Assembly (NCBI RefSeq): GCF_000308875.1
Contig: NZ_BAGL01000127.1
Coordinates: 1 to 64,000, forward strand
Direction: 5' to 3'
From: Nocardia transvalensis NBRC 15921
GTDB taxonomy: Bacteria > Actinomycetota > Actinomycetes > Mycobacteriales > Mycobacteriaceae
DNA: 64,000 bases
Shown here in pieces: positions 52,389 to 60,876 of the stretch. Position 1 is the first letter of the stretch, and every line of letters starts with the position of its first letter. Under the pieces are notes generated by a model. That model was not told where the DNA came from. It did no database searches and worked only from the letters and a program-made list of their open reading frames with translations. Both the position numbers and the translations under genes were made by a program.

Positions 52389-52916
52389 TCACCCGGAAAT
52401 GCCTGCGGCATGGCGCAATTGGGCGAGGAAGTCGGTGCTGTCGTCGCTGGCGACGAGGTAGTGGGAGACCGCGAGGCGGACTAGCGTGCCCGCGACGACG
52501 ACCGGATCATCCTGCGGCACAAGCGGTTCGAGGTAGGCGCGCATGATCGGGATGACACGCGCGATCTGGGAGAGCACGTGGTCGGGCTCGATGTCGACGA
52601 GCCGGCTCAGCGCGTACGACTTCTGGTGCTCGACCATGTATCTCAGCACGGCGTCCAGGCGCTCGGGCCCCGCGAGCCCCTCGATTGCGGCCCGCAATCC
52701 CTCCTCGATGTTGTGCTGCTCGTATTCGCCGAATGCCGCCATCAGCTCCTCCTTGGAGGAGAACAGCCGATAGAGCGTCGGCCGGGAGACCTTCGCCTGC
52801 TGGGCGACGTCGGAGAGGCTCAACTTGCCGTAGCCCTTGCGGCTGAGCACCTCGAAGGTCGCGCGCAGGATCCGCGTACGGGTGGCGTCGCTGCGTGCGC
52901 CGGTCGTCGAGTCCAC
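52389..52916 (-). CDS. TetR-family regulator divergent from a P450
   Basis: 175 residues from a GTG at 52916 with AAAGG 7 bases upstream; upstream in-frame codons would cross the operator. Helix-turn-helix LSDVAQQAKVSRPTLYRLFSSKEEL. The C-terminal effector domain is unremarkable. Ends 17 bp from mftE, convergent with it. Confidence 0.88.
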   Translation of the reverse strand: MDSTTGARSDATRTRILRATFEVLSRKGYGKLSLSDVAQQAKVSRPTLYRLFSSKEELMAAFGEYEQHNIEEGLRAAIEGLAGPERLDAVLRYMVEHQKSYALSRLVDIEPDHVLSQIARVIPIMRAYLEPLVPQDDPVVVAGTLVRLAVSHYLVASDDSTDFLAQLRHAAGISG

Positions 52917-52926
52917 TTTACAACCT

Positions 52927-52941
52927 TTACATAATCTGTAA
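52927..52941. promoter_or_regulatory. TetR-type operator between regulator and P450
   Basis: TTACA-TAATC-TGTAA, a perfect 5-bp inverted repeat in an AT-rich 67-bp divergent gap, with further TTTACA copies beside it. Confidence 0.6.
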
Positions 52942-52983
52942 CTTCTGTCACGCTTGGCGGAGTCGAACAACAGAAGAGGCACC

Positions 52984-54207
52984 ATGGCCGACACACTCGT
53001 CTCCGACGACGCCATCGACTTCGATCCGTTCTCCGCGGAGTTCCACGACGATCCCCACCGGATCTACCGGAGGCTGCGCGCGGACGCTCCCGTCTATCAC
53101 AGTGCCCGCTACGGCTTCTGGGCACTGTCCCGCCACGCCGATGTCGCGCCGGCGATGAAGGACTTCGAGACATACTCCTCCGCCCGAGGCGTCACCCTGG
53201 AGCAGGTCCTCGCACCGGAATCGCCCGAGCGGATCCCGATGATCATCATGATGGACCCGCCGGAACACACGCGGATGCGCAAGCTGGTGAGCAAGGTGTT
53301 CACCCCGCGCGCCATCGCCGAGCTGGCGCCGATGATCGAGGCGACGATCCGCACGTTCATCGAACGCCTCGATCCCGAGCGGTTCGACGTGGTGGCCGAC
53401 TTCTCGACGCTGTTCCCGCTCGAGGTCATCACCACCATGCTCGGTGTCCCGCAGGAAGATCGGCCGCGGCTGCGGGCCTGGCTGGCCGCGCCGCTGGAGC
53501 GGGAGCAGGGCCGGATCGGCCTCGGCGAGGAGGGGCGGCTCGCGGTCGAGGCGTCGACCGCGTTGTACGCCCGGCTCATCGCGGAGCGCCGGGCGGCCCC
53601 GCGCGACGATATGATCAGCCGGCTCGTCGAGGTCGAGGTCGATCGCGAGGACGGCAACGCCACCCGGCTCACCGACCGCGAAATCCTCGGCTTCACTTCA
53701 CTTCTCGCGGGGGCGGGCGCGGAGACGGTCGCCAAACTGGTCGGCACCGCCGCGGTCCTCTTCGCCGACCACCCGGACCAGTGGCGGGCGCTGCGGGACG
53801 ACCGCTCCCTGCTTCCCGGAGCGTTCGAGGAAATCCTGCGCTACGACGGCCCGGTCCAGTACGACGTGCGCCACACCCGCCGCGACGTGACGCTGCACGA
53901 CCGCACGATCCCCGCGCAGAGCCCGGTACTGATGCTGCTGGCCTCGGCCACGCGTGATCCCGATGCCTTCCCGGACGCCGACCGCTTCGATATCACCCGA
54001 CCCTTCGCCGGCCACAATCTCGGCTTCGGTCTCGGCATCCACCACTGCCTCGGCGCCGCCCTCGCCCGCCTGGAAGGCCGGATCGCACTCGACGCCATGC
54101 TCGATCTCATGCCCGAATACGACCTCGACCGCCCCGGCCTGCGCAGGTCCCGGGTCACCAGCGTCGCCGGCTGGACCAACGTCCCGGTGCGAGTCGGAGC
54201 CCGTTAG
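52984..54207 (+). CDS. Cytochrome P450 (canonical)
   Basis: 407 residues. I-helix LLAGAGAETVAKL, ExxR in EEILR, heme-binding FGLGIHHCLGAALAR with the Cys ligand. A soluble bacterial class I P450 needing a separate ferredoxin and reductase, neither adjacent. Regulated by the divergent TetR protein. Its stop TAG directly abuts the stop of the next, convergent P450 gene (TAGCTA). Confidence 0.93.
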   Translation: MADTLVSDDAIDFDPFSAEFHDDPHRIYRRLRADAPVYHSARYGFWALSRHADVAPAMKDFETYSSARGVTLEQVLAPESPERIPMIIMMDPPEHTRMRKLVSKVFTPRAIAELAPMIEATIRTFIERLDPERFDVVADFSTLFPLEVITTMLGVPQEDRPRLRAWLAAPLEREQGRIGLGEEGRLAVEASTALYARLIAERRAAPRDDMISRLVEVEVDREDGNATRLTDREILGFTSLLAGAGAETVAKLVGTAAVLFADHPDQWRALRDDRSLLPGAFEEILRYDGPVQYDVRHTRRDVTLHDRTIPAQSPVLMLLASATRDPDAFPDADRFDITRPFAGHNLGFGLGIHHCLGAALARLEGRIALDAMLDLMPEYDLDRPGLRRSRVTSVAGWTNVPVRVGAR

Positions 54208-55551
54208 CTAGGTGATGTTCAGGGCCGGGGTCGCCGGGAACGTGACCGGCAGTGCCGTCAACGCCCGGTGGAACGGACCCGGCCGCCAGCTCGGCGCGCC
54301 CTCGCTGGTGTCGAGCCGGAGTTCGGGCAGCGCGTCGAGCAGCTGGTCGATGGCGTCCTGCGCGATCAGATAGGCCAGCGACTGCGCGGGGCAGGCGTGC
54401 GGGCCGATGCCCCACGCCAGGTGGGAGCGATTGCCGGTCAGGTCGCCGCCGCGGATGGACGGGTCGTTGTTGCAGGCCGCCATGCTGATGACGACCGGCT
54501 GATGCGCCGGTAGCCACGCGTCCTCGATGAGGATCGGCTGGCGGGGGTAGGTGATCAGGAGGTTCGCCAGCGGCGGGTCCTCGAACAACACCTCGTCCAG
54601 GGCGTCGCGGGAGGAGAGGTTCCCGCCCAGGACGCTGCCGCCGAAACGGTCGTCGGTGAGGATCAGCAGCAGGGCGTTGACGATCAGGTTCAACTCGAAC
54701 TCGATGCCGGTGCCGTACACCTGCGACACATGGTGCGACACCTCCACATCGTCCAGCGCGGCCGAATGCTGTTGCAGCACAGAGGTGATGTCGTTGCCCG
54801 GCTCCGCCCGCTTCAGCATGACCAGATCCATCAGCGCCTGGCCCAGCATCTGGTTGCCCTTCTCGGCGTCGACGCCCTCGAGCAGGGCAGCCGTCCCGGC
54901 GGCGACCTGCTGCCCGATCTCCGGCGGGCAGCCGAGCATGACGTTGACGACCTCGAACGCCAGCGGATACACGTACTGGCTGATGAGTTCCGCGCGGCCC
55001 TCCTCGCAGAAACCGTTGATGAGGGGGGTGGCGATCTGCTCCACGATGTCGTGCATGGCGTAGAGGTCGACGGCCTGGATACTCGCGGTGATGGCCTGCC
55101 GGTACCGCCCGTATTCCGCGCCGGTGCTCCGGCTGGCCATCGGACGCCACTCCAGCAGCGGCAGGATCGGGCAATCGGACGGGACGGTCTCCTGCCAGAC
55201 CCGCGGATCGGCGGGAAAGTGCTCGGGGTCGTTGAGGATTCGCACCGCCGCGCGGTAGCCGATCACCAGCGTCGCGGGTACGCCGGGCGCGAGTTCGACC
55301 GGCGCCAGCGAGCCGAACCGGCCGCGCATGTCCCGATAGGCCCGGTGTGGGTCGGCGGCGAACTCCGGCGTGTACAGCGGCACTCGCGGACCGTCGGAAT
55401 CGATCGGTGAACCGTGGGCGACCGGGCACGACGGTGCGCCCACGGTGGACTGCGGCGTCCTCGACAACAAAAGCTCCAGACTCGTTCGTATTGCGCACTG
55501 CTGCGGGATCGCACCGTGCCGGATCGCCACTCCGGCAAGCGCGGTCGACAT
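54208..55551 (-). CDS. Atypical cytochrome P450 lacking ExxR and the I-helix acid-Thr pair
   Basis: 447 residues from the ATG at 55551, with GAGG 6 bases upstream; a frame to 55611 lacks a site. The heme loop LAWGIGPHACPAQSLA with its Cys is intact. But where ExxR should be, the sequence is DEVLFEDPP (Arg replaced by Phe), and the I-helix reads GTGIEFELNLIVN without (A/G)GxxT. The CYP157 family of streptomycetes is known to lack ExxR and shares the AWGxGPHxCPA loop, so this is probably CYP157-like. Substrate unknown. Confidence 0.85.
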   Translation of the reverse strand: MSTALAGVAIRHGAIPQQCAIRTSLELLLSRTPQSTVGAPSCPVAHGSPIDSDGPRVPLYTPEFAADPHRAYRDMRGRFGSLAPVELAPGVPATLVIGYRAAVRILNDPEHFPADPRVWQETVPSDCPILPLLEWRPMASRSTGAEYGRYRQAITASIQAVDLYAMHDIVEQIATPLINGFCEEGRAELISQYVYPLAFEVVNVMLGCPPEIGQQVAAGTAALLEGVDAEKGNQMLGQALMDLVMLKRAEPGNDITSVLQQHSAALDDVEVSHHVSQVYGTGIEFELNLIVNALLLILTDDRFGGSVLGGNLSSRDALDEVLFEDPPLANLLITYPRQPILIEDAWLPAHQPVVISMAACNNDPSIRGGDLTGNRSHLAWGIGPHACPAQSLAYLIAQDAIDQLLDALPELRLDTSEGAPSWRPGPFHRALTALPVTFPATPALNIT

Positions 55552-55614
55552 CGCTCGCCTCGGCAGGAGACCGGACGATGGTACAGCGGTTCGCGCGACA
55601 CGGCGCGACATCGG

Positions 55615-56787
55615 CTAAACGCCAAGCGCCCCAAGCGAATCGTGGTCGTCGATGGCCGTGGTGATGCGTTTCAGCAACGTGAGGCACGTTTCGTTCGACT
55701 GCATCCTGGGCTGATAGGCCGCCCTGCCGATGGTGAAAGCCCATGCGGCATAGGCGAACATGGACTGCTGCCGGTACAGCAGCCAGGCGTCGTCGAACGA
55801 CGGCGCCTTCCCGCCGGCCTGCCCCAGTTCCTCCAGATATGCCCGCAGCAGGTCGCGATCCCACGCTCGCCGGTCCTCGGGCTCGCATCCCGAGTTGACG
55901 GTGTAGGCGAAATCGTGCGCCCACCCGCCGCGCATCACCACCTGCCAGTCGACGTACCCCATGCGCCCCTCGGCGGTCCGGTAGGTCTGCCCGATGTGCG
56001 GGTCGCCGTGCAGCAGGGTCGGGGGCACGTCGTCGGTCGCGATCGTGATCGCCCGCTCGACGCCCGCCCACAGCCGGTCGGCCTGTCCGTGCAGGGCATC
56101 GGGTACGACCTCCTCGGCCCGGCGCAGGCCGACCTCGCAGCGCTTCCGCATATCGATCGCGGCTAGGTAGGCGTCGAGCATGTAGGCCGGGGTGTTGAGG
56201 ACGTCGATCGCCGGACTCTCCCAGAAGGTCCCGTGCAGCCGCGCGAGATTGCGTACCAGGTCCTCGATCTGGTCGCGGCCGATCGGTGCGGTCGGCTCGC
56301 TGAACTCGGCCCCGCGGGTGGCGGCGATATCCTCCATGAGCGCGATCGACCGCCACGAGGCCGGATCGGAGGCGCCCCAATAGCCGATCGGGGCCTCCAT
56401 CTCCACGCTCGGCCGGAAGTTCTTGAAGAAGCGGGTCTCGCCGTCGATCATCTTCCCGCCGCCGAGCAGGATGCGCTGGCTGAACGCCGTGGTGGTCTTC
56501 GCGAACAGCTCCCGCGGCAGCCCCGCCTCGAGGCCCGCGTCGTTGTATTCGACCCGGAGCGCCACCCGGGTGGAGGTGCCGCGGCTGCCGTTCGACGTCT
56601 CGAACGAAAGCACCTCGGCCGCAGGAACATCGCGGCACAGCACCGCCGTCAGCCACTCGGGGGTGACGGACTCCCCGGAGACGGGAACATCGTCGAGGGA
56701 CCGCGCCTTCGGCCGGGTGATCAACTCGCCCGCCATGTGGGCGCCGACCGTGACCGATCGCCCGAGCAGCCAGAGCTTGTGGTTCAT
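55615..56787 (-). CDS. Aminoglycoside-phosphotransferase-like protein
   Basis: 390 residues from the ATG at 56787. Kinase-like fold: LLHGDPHIGQTY as Brenner's motif and YVDWQ as the metal-binding Asp motif. The Asn that normally ends HGDxxxxN is Gln here. Actinobacterial relatives are uncharacterised 'phosphotransferase family' proteins or ecdysteroid-kinase-like; nothing here specifically indicates antibiotic resistance. Upstream of, and in the same direction as, the atypical P450. Confidence 0.75.
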   Translation of the reverse strand: MNHKLWLLGRSVTVGAHMAGELITRPKARSLDDVPVSGESVTPEWLTAVLCRDVPAAEVLSFETSNGSRGTSTRVALRVEYNDAGLEAGLPRELFAKTTTAFSQRILLGGGKMIDGETRFFKNFRPSVEMEAPIGYWGASDPASWRSIALMEDIAATRGAEFSEPTAPIGRDQIEDLVRNLARLHGTFWESPAIDVLNTPAYMLDAYLAAIDMRKRCEVGLRRAEEVVPDALHGQADRLWAGVERAITIATDDVPPTLLHGDPHIGQTYRTAEGRMGYVDWQVVMRGGWAHDFAYTVNSGCEPEDRRAWDRDLLRAYLEELGQAGGKAPSFDDAWLLYRQQSMFAYAAWAFTIGRAAYQPRMQSNETCLTLLKRITTAIDDHDSLGALGV

Positions 56788-56876
56788 GCGCTTGCCTCGA
56801 TTCCGGAGTACGACAACACTGGCGCGCCGTCACGACCGACCGGCAGACGCCCGCAGACCGTACACCAGATACCGTG

Positions 56877-58835
56877 CTACGCCGACGGTTTCGTGAGGTC
56901 GTAGACCGTCGCGCCACCGACGTCGGTGGCGGCGAAGTGGGACTCGACCCAGGCCACTATCTCGGCGCTGGGGCCGGACCGCCCACGGCCGGGCCCCCGG
57001 TCCTCGCCGCCGAGGAAGTAGTGGATATCCCCGTCGGCGACGTACTTCCGGAAGCGGTCGAGGGTCGGATAGGCGTCACCACCGGTGAACCCGCCGATCG
57101 CCATCAGCGACTTGCCGGTCGCCAACTCGAGGCCGCTGACCTCATGGGATCCGATCGCGGCCGCCGCCCACCGGTTGTCGGCCTGCTTCAGCAACTGTTG
57201 CAGGGCAGGGTTGTCCGCCGAGCTTCCCGGCCCACCGCGCCGGGCTGCGTCATCGCCGGAATCCGCTGCGGGCAAAGGCATCTTGATGCCAGGCGCACCC
57301 ATACCGCCCGGCCGGGGCCCGCCCCACCCTCCACTATCGGTCTTCGGGCCCGATGTGGGCATGCCGCCGGTGTGCGAATCCGTCACGGCCACATTGTCGA
57401 TCGCGAAGGCGGACGGCCCCGCGAGACCGGTCACCAGACCCACCGCGGCGACGGCGGCCGCCCATTTCCCGAGCCGATGGGCGCCCGCCACGACCACCGC
57501 AGCGACGAGCAGGCATCCGATCAGCACGACCCAGCGCAGCGCCGGAAACCATTCGGGGGTGCGCCCGAGCAGGACGAAACCCCACACACCCGTCACCGCC
57601 GACATCGCGCCGAGCGCCACGCGAGCCGCGACATTCGTTCTCATCCGCCACAATTCGACGACTCCCAGCGCCACCAGCGCGGCCGAAGCGGGCGCCAGGG
57701 CCACGGTGTAATAGGGGTGGATGATGCCCTTCATGAAGCTGAAGACCAGACCGGTGACCAGCACCCATCCGCCCCACAGGAGCAGCGCGGCCCGGGTGCG
57801 GCCGGTGCGCGGCGCGGACCGGGTGAACCACAGCAGCGCGACGAGCCCGATCAGCGCCGCCGGGAGCAGCCAGGAGATCTCGGTACCCATGGTGTCGCGG
57901 AACAGCCGGTTCAGGCCGGTATCGCCACCGAACATCGCACCGGGACCGCCGCCGGTGGGACCACCGGGGCCACCGCCCGGACCGCCGCCGGGGCCGCCGT
58001 TTCCGTTACCGCCGAAGACTCGTCCGAGCCCGTTGTACCCGAGTGCCAGCTGCACCAGGCTGTTGTCGGTCGAGCCACCGATGTAGGGCCGCGAATCGGC
58101 CGGCCACACCGTCCCGAGCACGAGGTACCAGCCGCACGAAACCACCACCGCCACAGCCGCTCCCAGCAGCTTCCAGATCCGCGGCCAGAACCCGATGGGC
58201 GCGGCGACGAGGAAGGCCAGCGCGAACGCGGGCAGCACCAGGAACGCCTGCAGGAGTTTGGCGAGGAATCCGAACCCGATCGCCACCCCGGCCAGTGCCA
58301 GCCACCGTCCACTGCCGTTCTCGATCGCGCGCACCACGCAGTAGGCCGCGACGACCATCAGAAATACCAGCAGCGCATCCGGGTTGTTGTCGCGAAACAT
58401 GGTGACCGCCACCGGCGTCAGCGCCAGCACGCCCCCGGCGAGCAGTCCGGCCGCGGGCCCGTGCCATCGCCGCACGGCGGCGTAGACGAGGGCGACCGAC
58501 GCCACGGCCATCAACGCCTGCGGCAGCAGCATCGAGAAGGTGCTGAATCCGAGCAGCCGCCCCGACAGCGCCATCACCCACAGCGCGGCGGGCGGCTTGT
58601 CCACCGTGATCGCGTTTCCGGCGTCCAGCGACCCGAAGAACAGCGCCTTCCAATCCTGGGTGCCGGCCTGAACCGCGGCCGCGTAGTACTCGTTGGCCCA
58701 CCCGAGGGCGCTCAGACCCCAGAGATAGAACACCAGCGTCGCCACCAGCAGCACCCACAGTGCCGGACGGGCCCACCGCTGCTCCCGCGATTCGGTGGTC
58801 TCCACCCGATCGGCGGGCACGTCGGTCGTCGTCAT
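56877..58835 (-). CDS. GT39 (PMT/ArnT-like) glycosyltransferase, second copy
   Basis: 652 residues from the ATG at 58835, with AGAGG 6 bases upstream. Paralogue of the protein at 43947-46016, sharing NAITVDKPPAALW, the DNNPDALLVFL loop and the C-terminal soluble domain (LATGKSLMAIGGFTGGD). It has two Gly/Pro-rich stretches: a loop of GGGPGGGPGG-type repeats near residue 270 and a shorter linker before the C-terminal domain. Likely a polyprenyl-phosphate-dependent sugar transferase of the cell envelope. Confidence 0.82.
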   Translation of the reverse strand: MTTTDVPADRVETTESREQRWARPALWVLLVATLVFYLWGLSALGWANEYYAAAVQAGTQDWKALFFGSLDAGNAITVDKPPAALWVMALSGRLLGFSTFSMLLPQALMAVASVALVYAAVRRWHGPAAGLLAGGVLALTPVAVTMFRDNNPDALLVFLMVVAAYCVVRAIENGSGRWLALAGVAIGFGFLAKLLQAFLVLPAFALAFLVAAPIGFWPRIWKLLGAAVAVVVSCGWYLVLGTVWPADSRPYIGGSTDNSLVQLALGYNGLGRVFGGNGNGGPGGGPGGGPGGPTGGGPGAMFGGDTGLNRLFRDTMGTEISWLLPAALIGLVALLWFTRSAPRTGRTRAALLLWGGWVLVTGLVFSFMKGIIHPYYTVALAPASAALVALGVVELWRMRTNVAARVALGAMSAVTGVWGFVLLGRTPEWFPALRWVVLIGCLLVAAVVVAGAHRLGKWAAAVAAVGLVTGLAGPSAFAIDNVAVTDSHTGGMPTSGPKTDSGGWGGPRPGGMGAPGIKMPLPAADSGDDAARRGGPGSSADNPALQQLLKQADNRWAAAAIGSHEVSGLELATGKSLMAIGGFTGGDAYPTLDRFRKYVADGDIHYFLGGEDRGPGRGRSGPSAEIVAWVESHFAATDVGGATVYDLTKPSA

Positions 58836-58918
58836 AGCCATCCTCTCGCGCGCATCGCACCAATGCTGGAGCAAACAGCTGGGGATCAGGTCGGCGCTCC
58901 CTGGGGATCAGCTGTGAG

Positions 58919-59656
58919 TCACCGCAGGTAAGACGCGCCGTTCACGTCGAGGACGGCGCCGGAACTCCATACCGCCTCCGGCGAGGCGAGGTAGCGCACG
59001 GCCGCCGCGATCTCGGCAGGCTCGGCCACCCTCCCGAACGGGCTCTGGGCCCGCACCTCATCGGTGACCCGACCGGCCACCCGTTCGGTCGCCACGAAGC
59101 CCGGCGCCACGGAGGCCACCCCAATCCCATAGGGCGCCAATGACATAGCGAGCGATTGCCCCATCGCCTGCACCGCGGCCTTGGTCGCACCGTAGGCCGG
59201 GTGATCGGGCTCGCCCCGAAACGCACCACGCGAACCCACATTCACGATCCGCCCCGGAACGCCCTTCTCGATCATGTGCCGCGCCACGCAGTACGACACA
59301 TGAGCCGTCCCGAGCAGATTCACGTCCACCGTCCGCCGCCAGGCCTCCTCCCACTCGTCGTACCCGGTCGAGGGCAGCGGGTGCGGCAGATTGACCGCCG
59401 CATTGTTCACCAGAACCTCGACCGTCCCGAGCCCTGCCACCGCCGCCTCGACAATCTCCGCCGCACCCGCGGAACTGGCGATATCCCCGCCGACCAGCGT
59501 GTGCCCCTCGCCGGCCAGCCCACGCAACGTCACCTCGGCCTCGTCCCGTCGCGACGAGTAATGCACCGCGACCCGATCACCACTCTCGGCGAACGCAGCC
59601 GCCACCGCCCGCCCGATCCCCCGCGACGCACCCGTCACCAACACACCACGCCCCAC
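58919..59656 (-). CDS. SDR-family oxidoreductase
   Basis: 245 residues from a GTG at 59656, 8 bases after AAGGG. VLVTGASRGIGRA, NNAAVN, Ser in VGSRGAF, YGATK, and PGFVATERV. Typical FabG-like classical SDR, substrate unknown. Confidence 0.88.
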   Translation of the reverse strand: MGRGVLVTGASRGIGRAVAAAFAESGDRVAVHYSSRRDEAEVTLRGLAGEGHTLVGGDIASSAGAAEIVEAAVAGLGTVEVLVNNAAVNLPHPLPSTGYDEWEEAWRRTVDVNLLGTAHVSYCVARHMIEKGVPGRIVNVGSRGAFRGEPDHPAYGATKAAVQAMGQSLAMSLAPYGIGVASVAPGFVATERVAGRVTDEVRAQSPFGRVAEPAEIAAAVRYLASPEAVWSSGAVLDVNGASYLR

Positions 59657-59820
59657 GCGCTGTCCCTTTCATCCTTCGCCGACGAATCCGAACCGGAAAC
59701 CGCCGATTTCCGACGGATATTACATCTTGCTCCGCGGCGCAGCCGGCCGGCGACCGACCCGAAAATATCGTGGAAGCACCTGCGCCCCAACATTACTCGG
59801 ATTGCGTGTCTATACAGCGG

Positions 59821-59850
59821 TTGACAAGAGACTCTTTGAACCCCTAAAGA
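59821..59850 (+). promoter_or_regulatory. Candidate sigma-70-type promoter of the secreted protein gene
   Basis: A perfect TTGACA (59821-59826) and TAAAGA (59845-59850) with an 18-bp spacer, about 40 bp before the chosen start. A -35 this close to consensus is uncommon in this genome. Confidence 0.5.
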
Positions 59851-59890
59851 TATTTCCGTGCAAAACGAACATTTCAGGTGGAAGCCGTAC

Positions 59891-60184
59891 GTGTCGAAAT
59901 TTGTGGCGGTCGCGGCCTTCGCAGCGGCCGGTCTCGGCGTCGCGACCGGCACCGCATCGGCAGTTGAGGGCGTCGACGGATGCATCTCGTACTCGTACGA
60001 GGACGGGATCGCGCACACCAAGGTCTATTACCACAATCGCTGCAATACGACGCAGGGCGTCACGATCTACCCGGAGGAGAACGGGTGCGGCAATTGGACG
60101 ACCCGGCTCGCTCCCGACGAAAAGGGTAATCACGAGTCCGAATTCAACTGCGGAGTCTCGGGTGTGAGCAATATCGACGGCTGA
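59891..60184 (+). CDS. Small secreted protein with four cysteines
   Basis: 97 residues from a GTG at 59891 with AGGTGGAAG upstream; a start at 59858 would add 11 residues. A signal peptide is clear: SK, a hydrophobic run VAVAAFAAAGLGVA, and a TASA|VEG cleavage site. The mature part of about 74 residues is acidic, with Cys in DGCIS, NRCNTT, NGCGNW and FNCGVS, suitable for two disulfides. No family recognised. Confidence 0.75.
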   Translation: MSKFVAVAAFAAAGLGVATGTASAVEGVDGCISYSYEDGIAHTKVYYHNRCNTTQGVTIYPEENGCGNWTTRLAPDEKGNHESEFNCGVSGVSNIDG

Positions 60185-60306
60185 CCGGCAATAACCCAAC
60201 ACCTCGGCCGCCCGGGCCGGTGCGTGCCGTAATCGGATTCCGGTCGACTGGTGTCGGACTACCCGAGCCACTGGCACGCAACGGTTCCGGGTGGCCTCCC
60301 GGTCGG

Positions 60307-60738
60307 CTACGGCGCCGCGATGGGCAGCGACGGAAACTGCGGTATCCCGCTGCCGGTCGGCGGCAGGAGCGGGATCCCCGGCGAGCGATCGTCGTCGTCG
60401 TCGAAATCGTCGTACCGGTTGTATTCGTTGTACTCGTTGTATTCGTTGTAGCGGTTGAACTCGTTGTACTGGTTGCGCCGCGGCGGCCGCGGCCGCTCGG
60501 GTCGCGGATGCCCGTGCTTGGACGGACGTGAATCCGAATCCTTGTGCGGCTTATGCGAATCCGGCTTCTTCGGCTTCCCCTGCGCAGCGTCCACCCCGAC
60601 CTCCGGCTCGAGAACCGGCGCACCCGCGAACGCCGGCGCCACCACCCCACCCACCGGCGCCAGAACCAGCACCGACGTAACAGCGGTACGAATCAGTGTT
60701 CGCCGGACACGACCGCGCCCCGCTCCGTATGAATCCAT
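60307..60738 (-). CDS. Secreted low-complexity protein with N-x-Y repeats
   Basis: 143 residues from the ATG at 60738, with AGGGA upstream. Signal peptide RTLIRTAVTSVLVLAPVGGVV ending at AFA|GAP. Then a Lys/His/Arg/Pro-rich segment, seven Asn-x-Tyr/Phe triplets (NQY, NEF, NRY, NEY x3, NRY), an acidic run DDFDDDDD, and a Pro-rich C-terminus. No known domain. The composition suggests a cell-wall-associated or metal-binding protein; this is a guess. Confidence 0.7.
   Translation of the reverse strand: MDSYGAGRGRVRRTLIRTAVTSVLVLAPVGGVVAPAFAGAPVLEPEVGVDAAQGKPKKPDSHKPHKDSDSRPSKHGHPRPERPRPPRRNQYNEFNRYNEYNEYNEYNRYDDFDDDDDRSPGIPLLPPTGSGIPQFPSLPIAAP
60412..60474 (-). repeat. Seven 9-bp tandem units coding N-x-Y
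   Basis: 63 bp of 9-base units (plus strand GTTGTAYTC-like) inside the low-complexity gene, each giving one Asn-x-aromatic triplet. Prone to length change by slippage. Confidence 0.85.
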
Positions 60739-60876
60739 TCCATCCCTCGCTCGCACGTCACCGAGTGGCACAAGTCCCAGCAACGCAACGCGTCAATCCT
60801 CTTAATGTGCCATCATTTAACGGTACATCAAGTCATGGCTTATACGTGCGGAATGCTTCGAATCGCCTCGCCCCGG

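Noticed and set aside
60412..60474. Possible CRISPR or minisatellite array
   Set aside because: Units are 9 bp, contiguous, without spacers, and in frame inside a coding gene.
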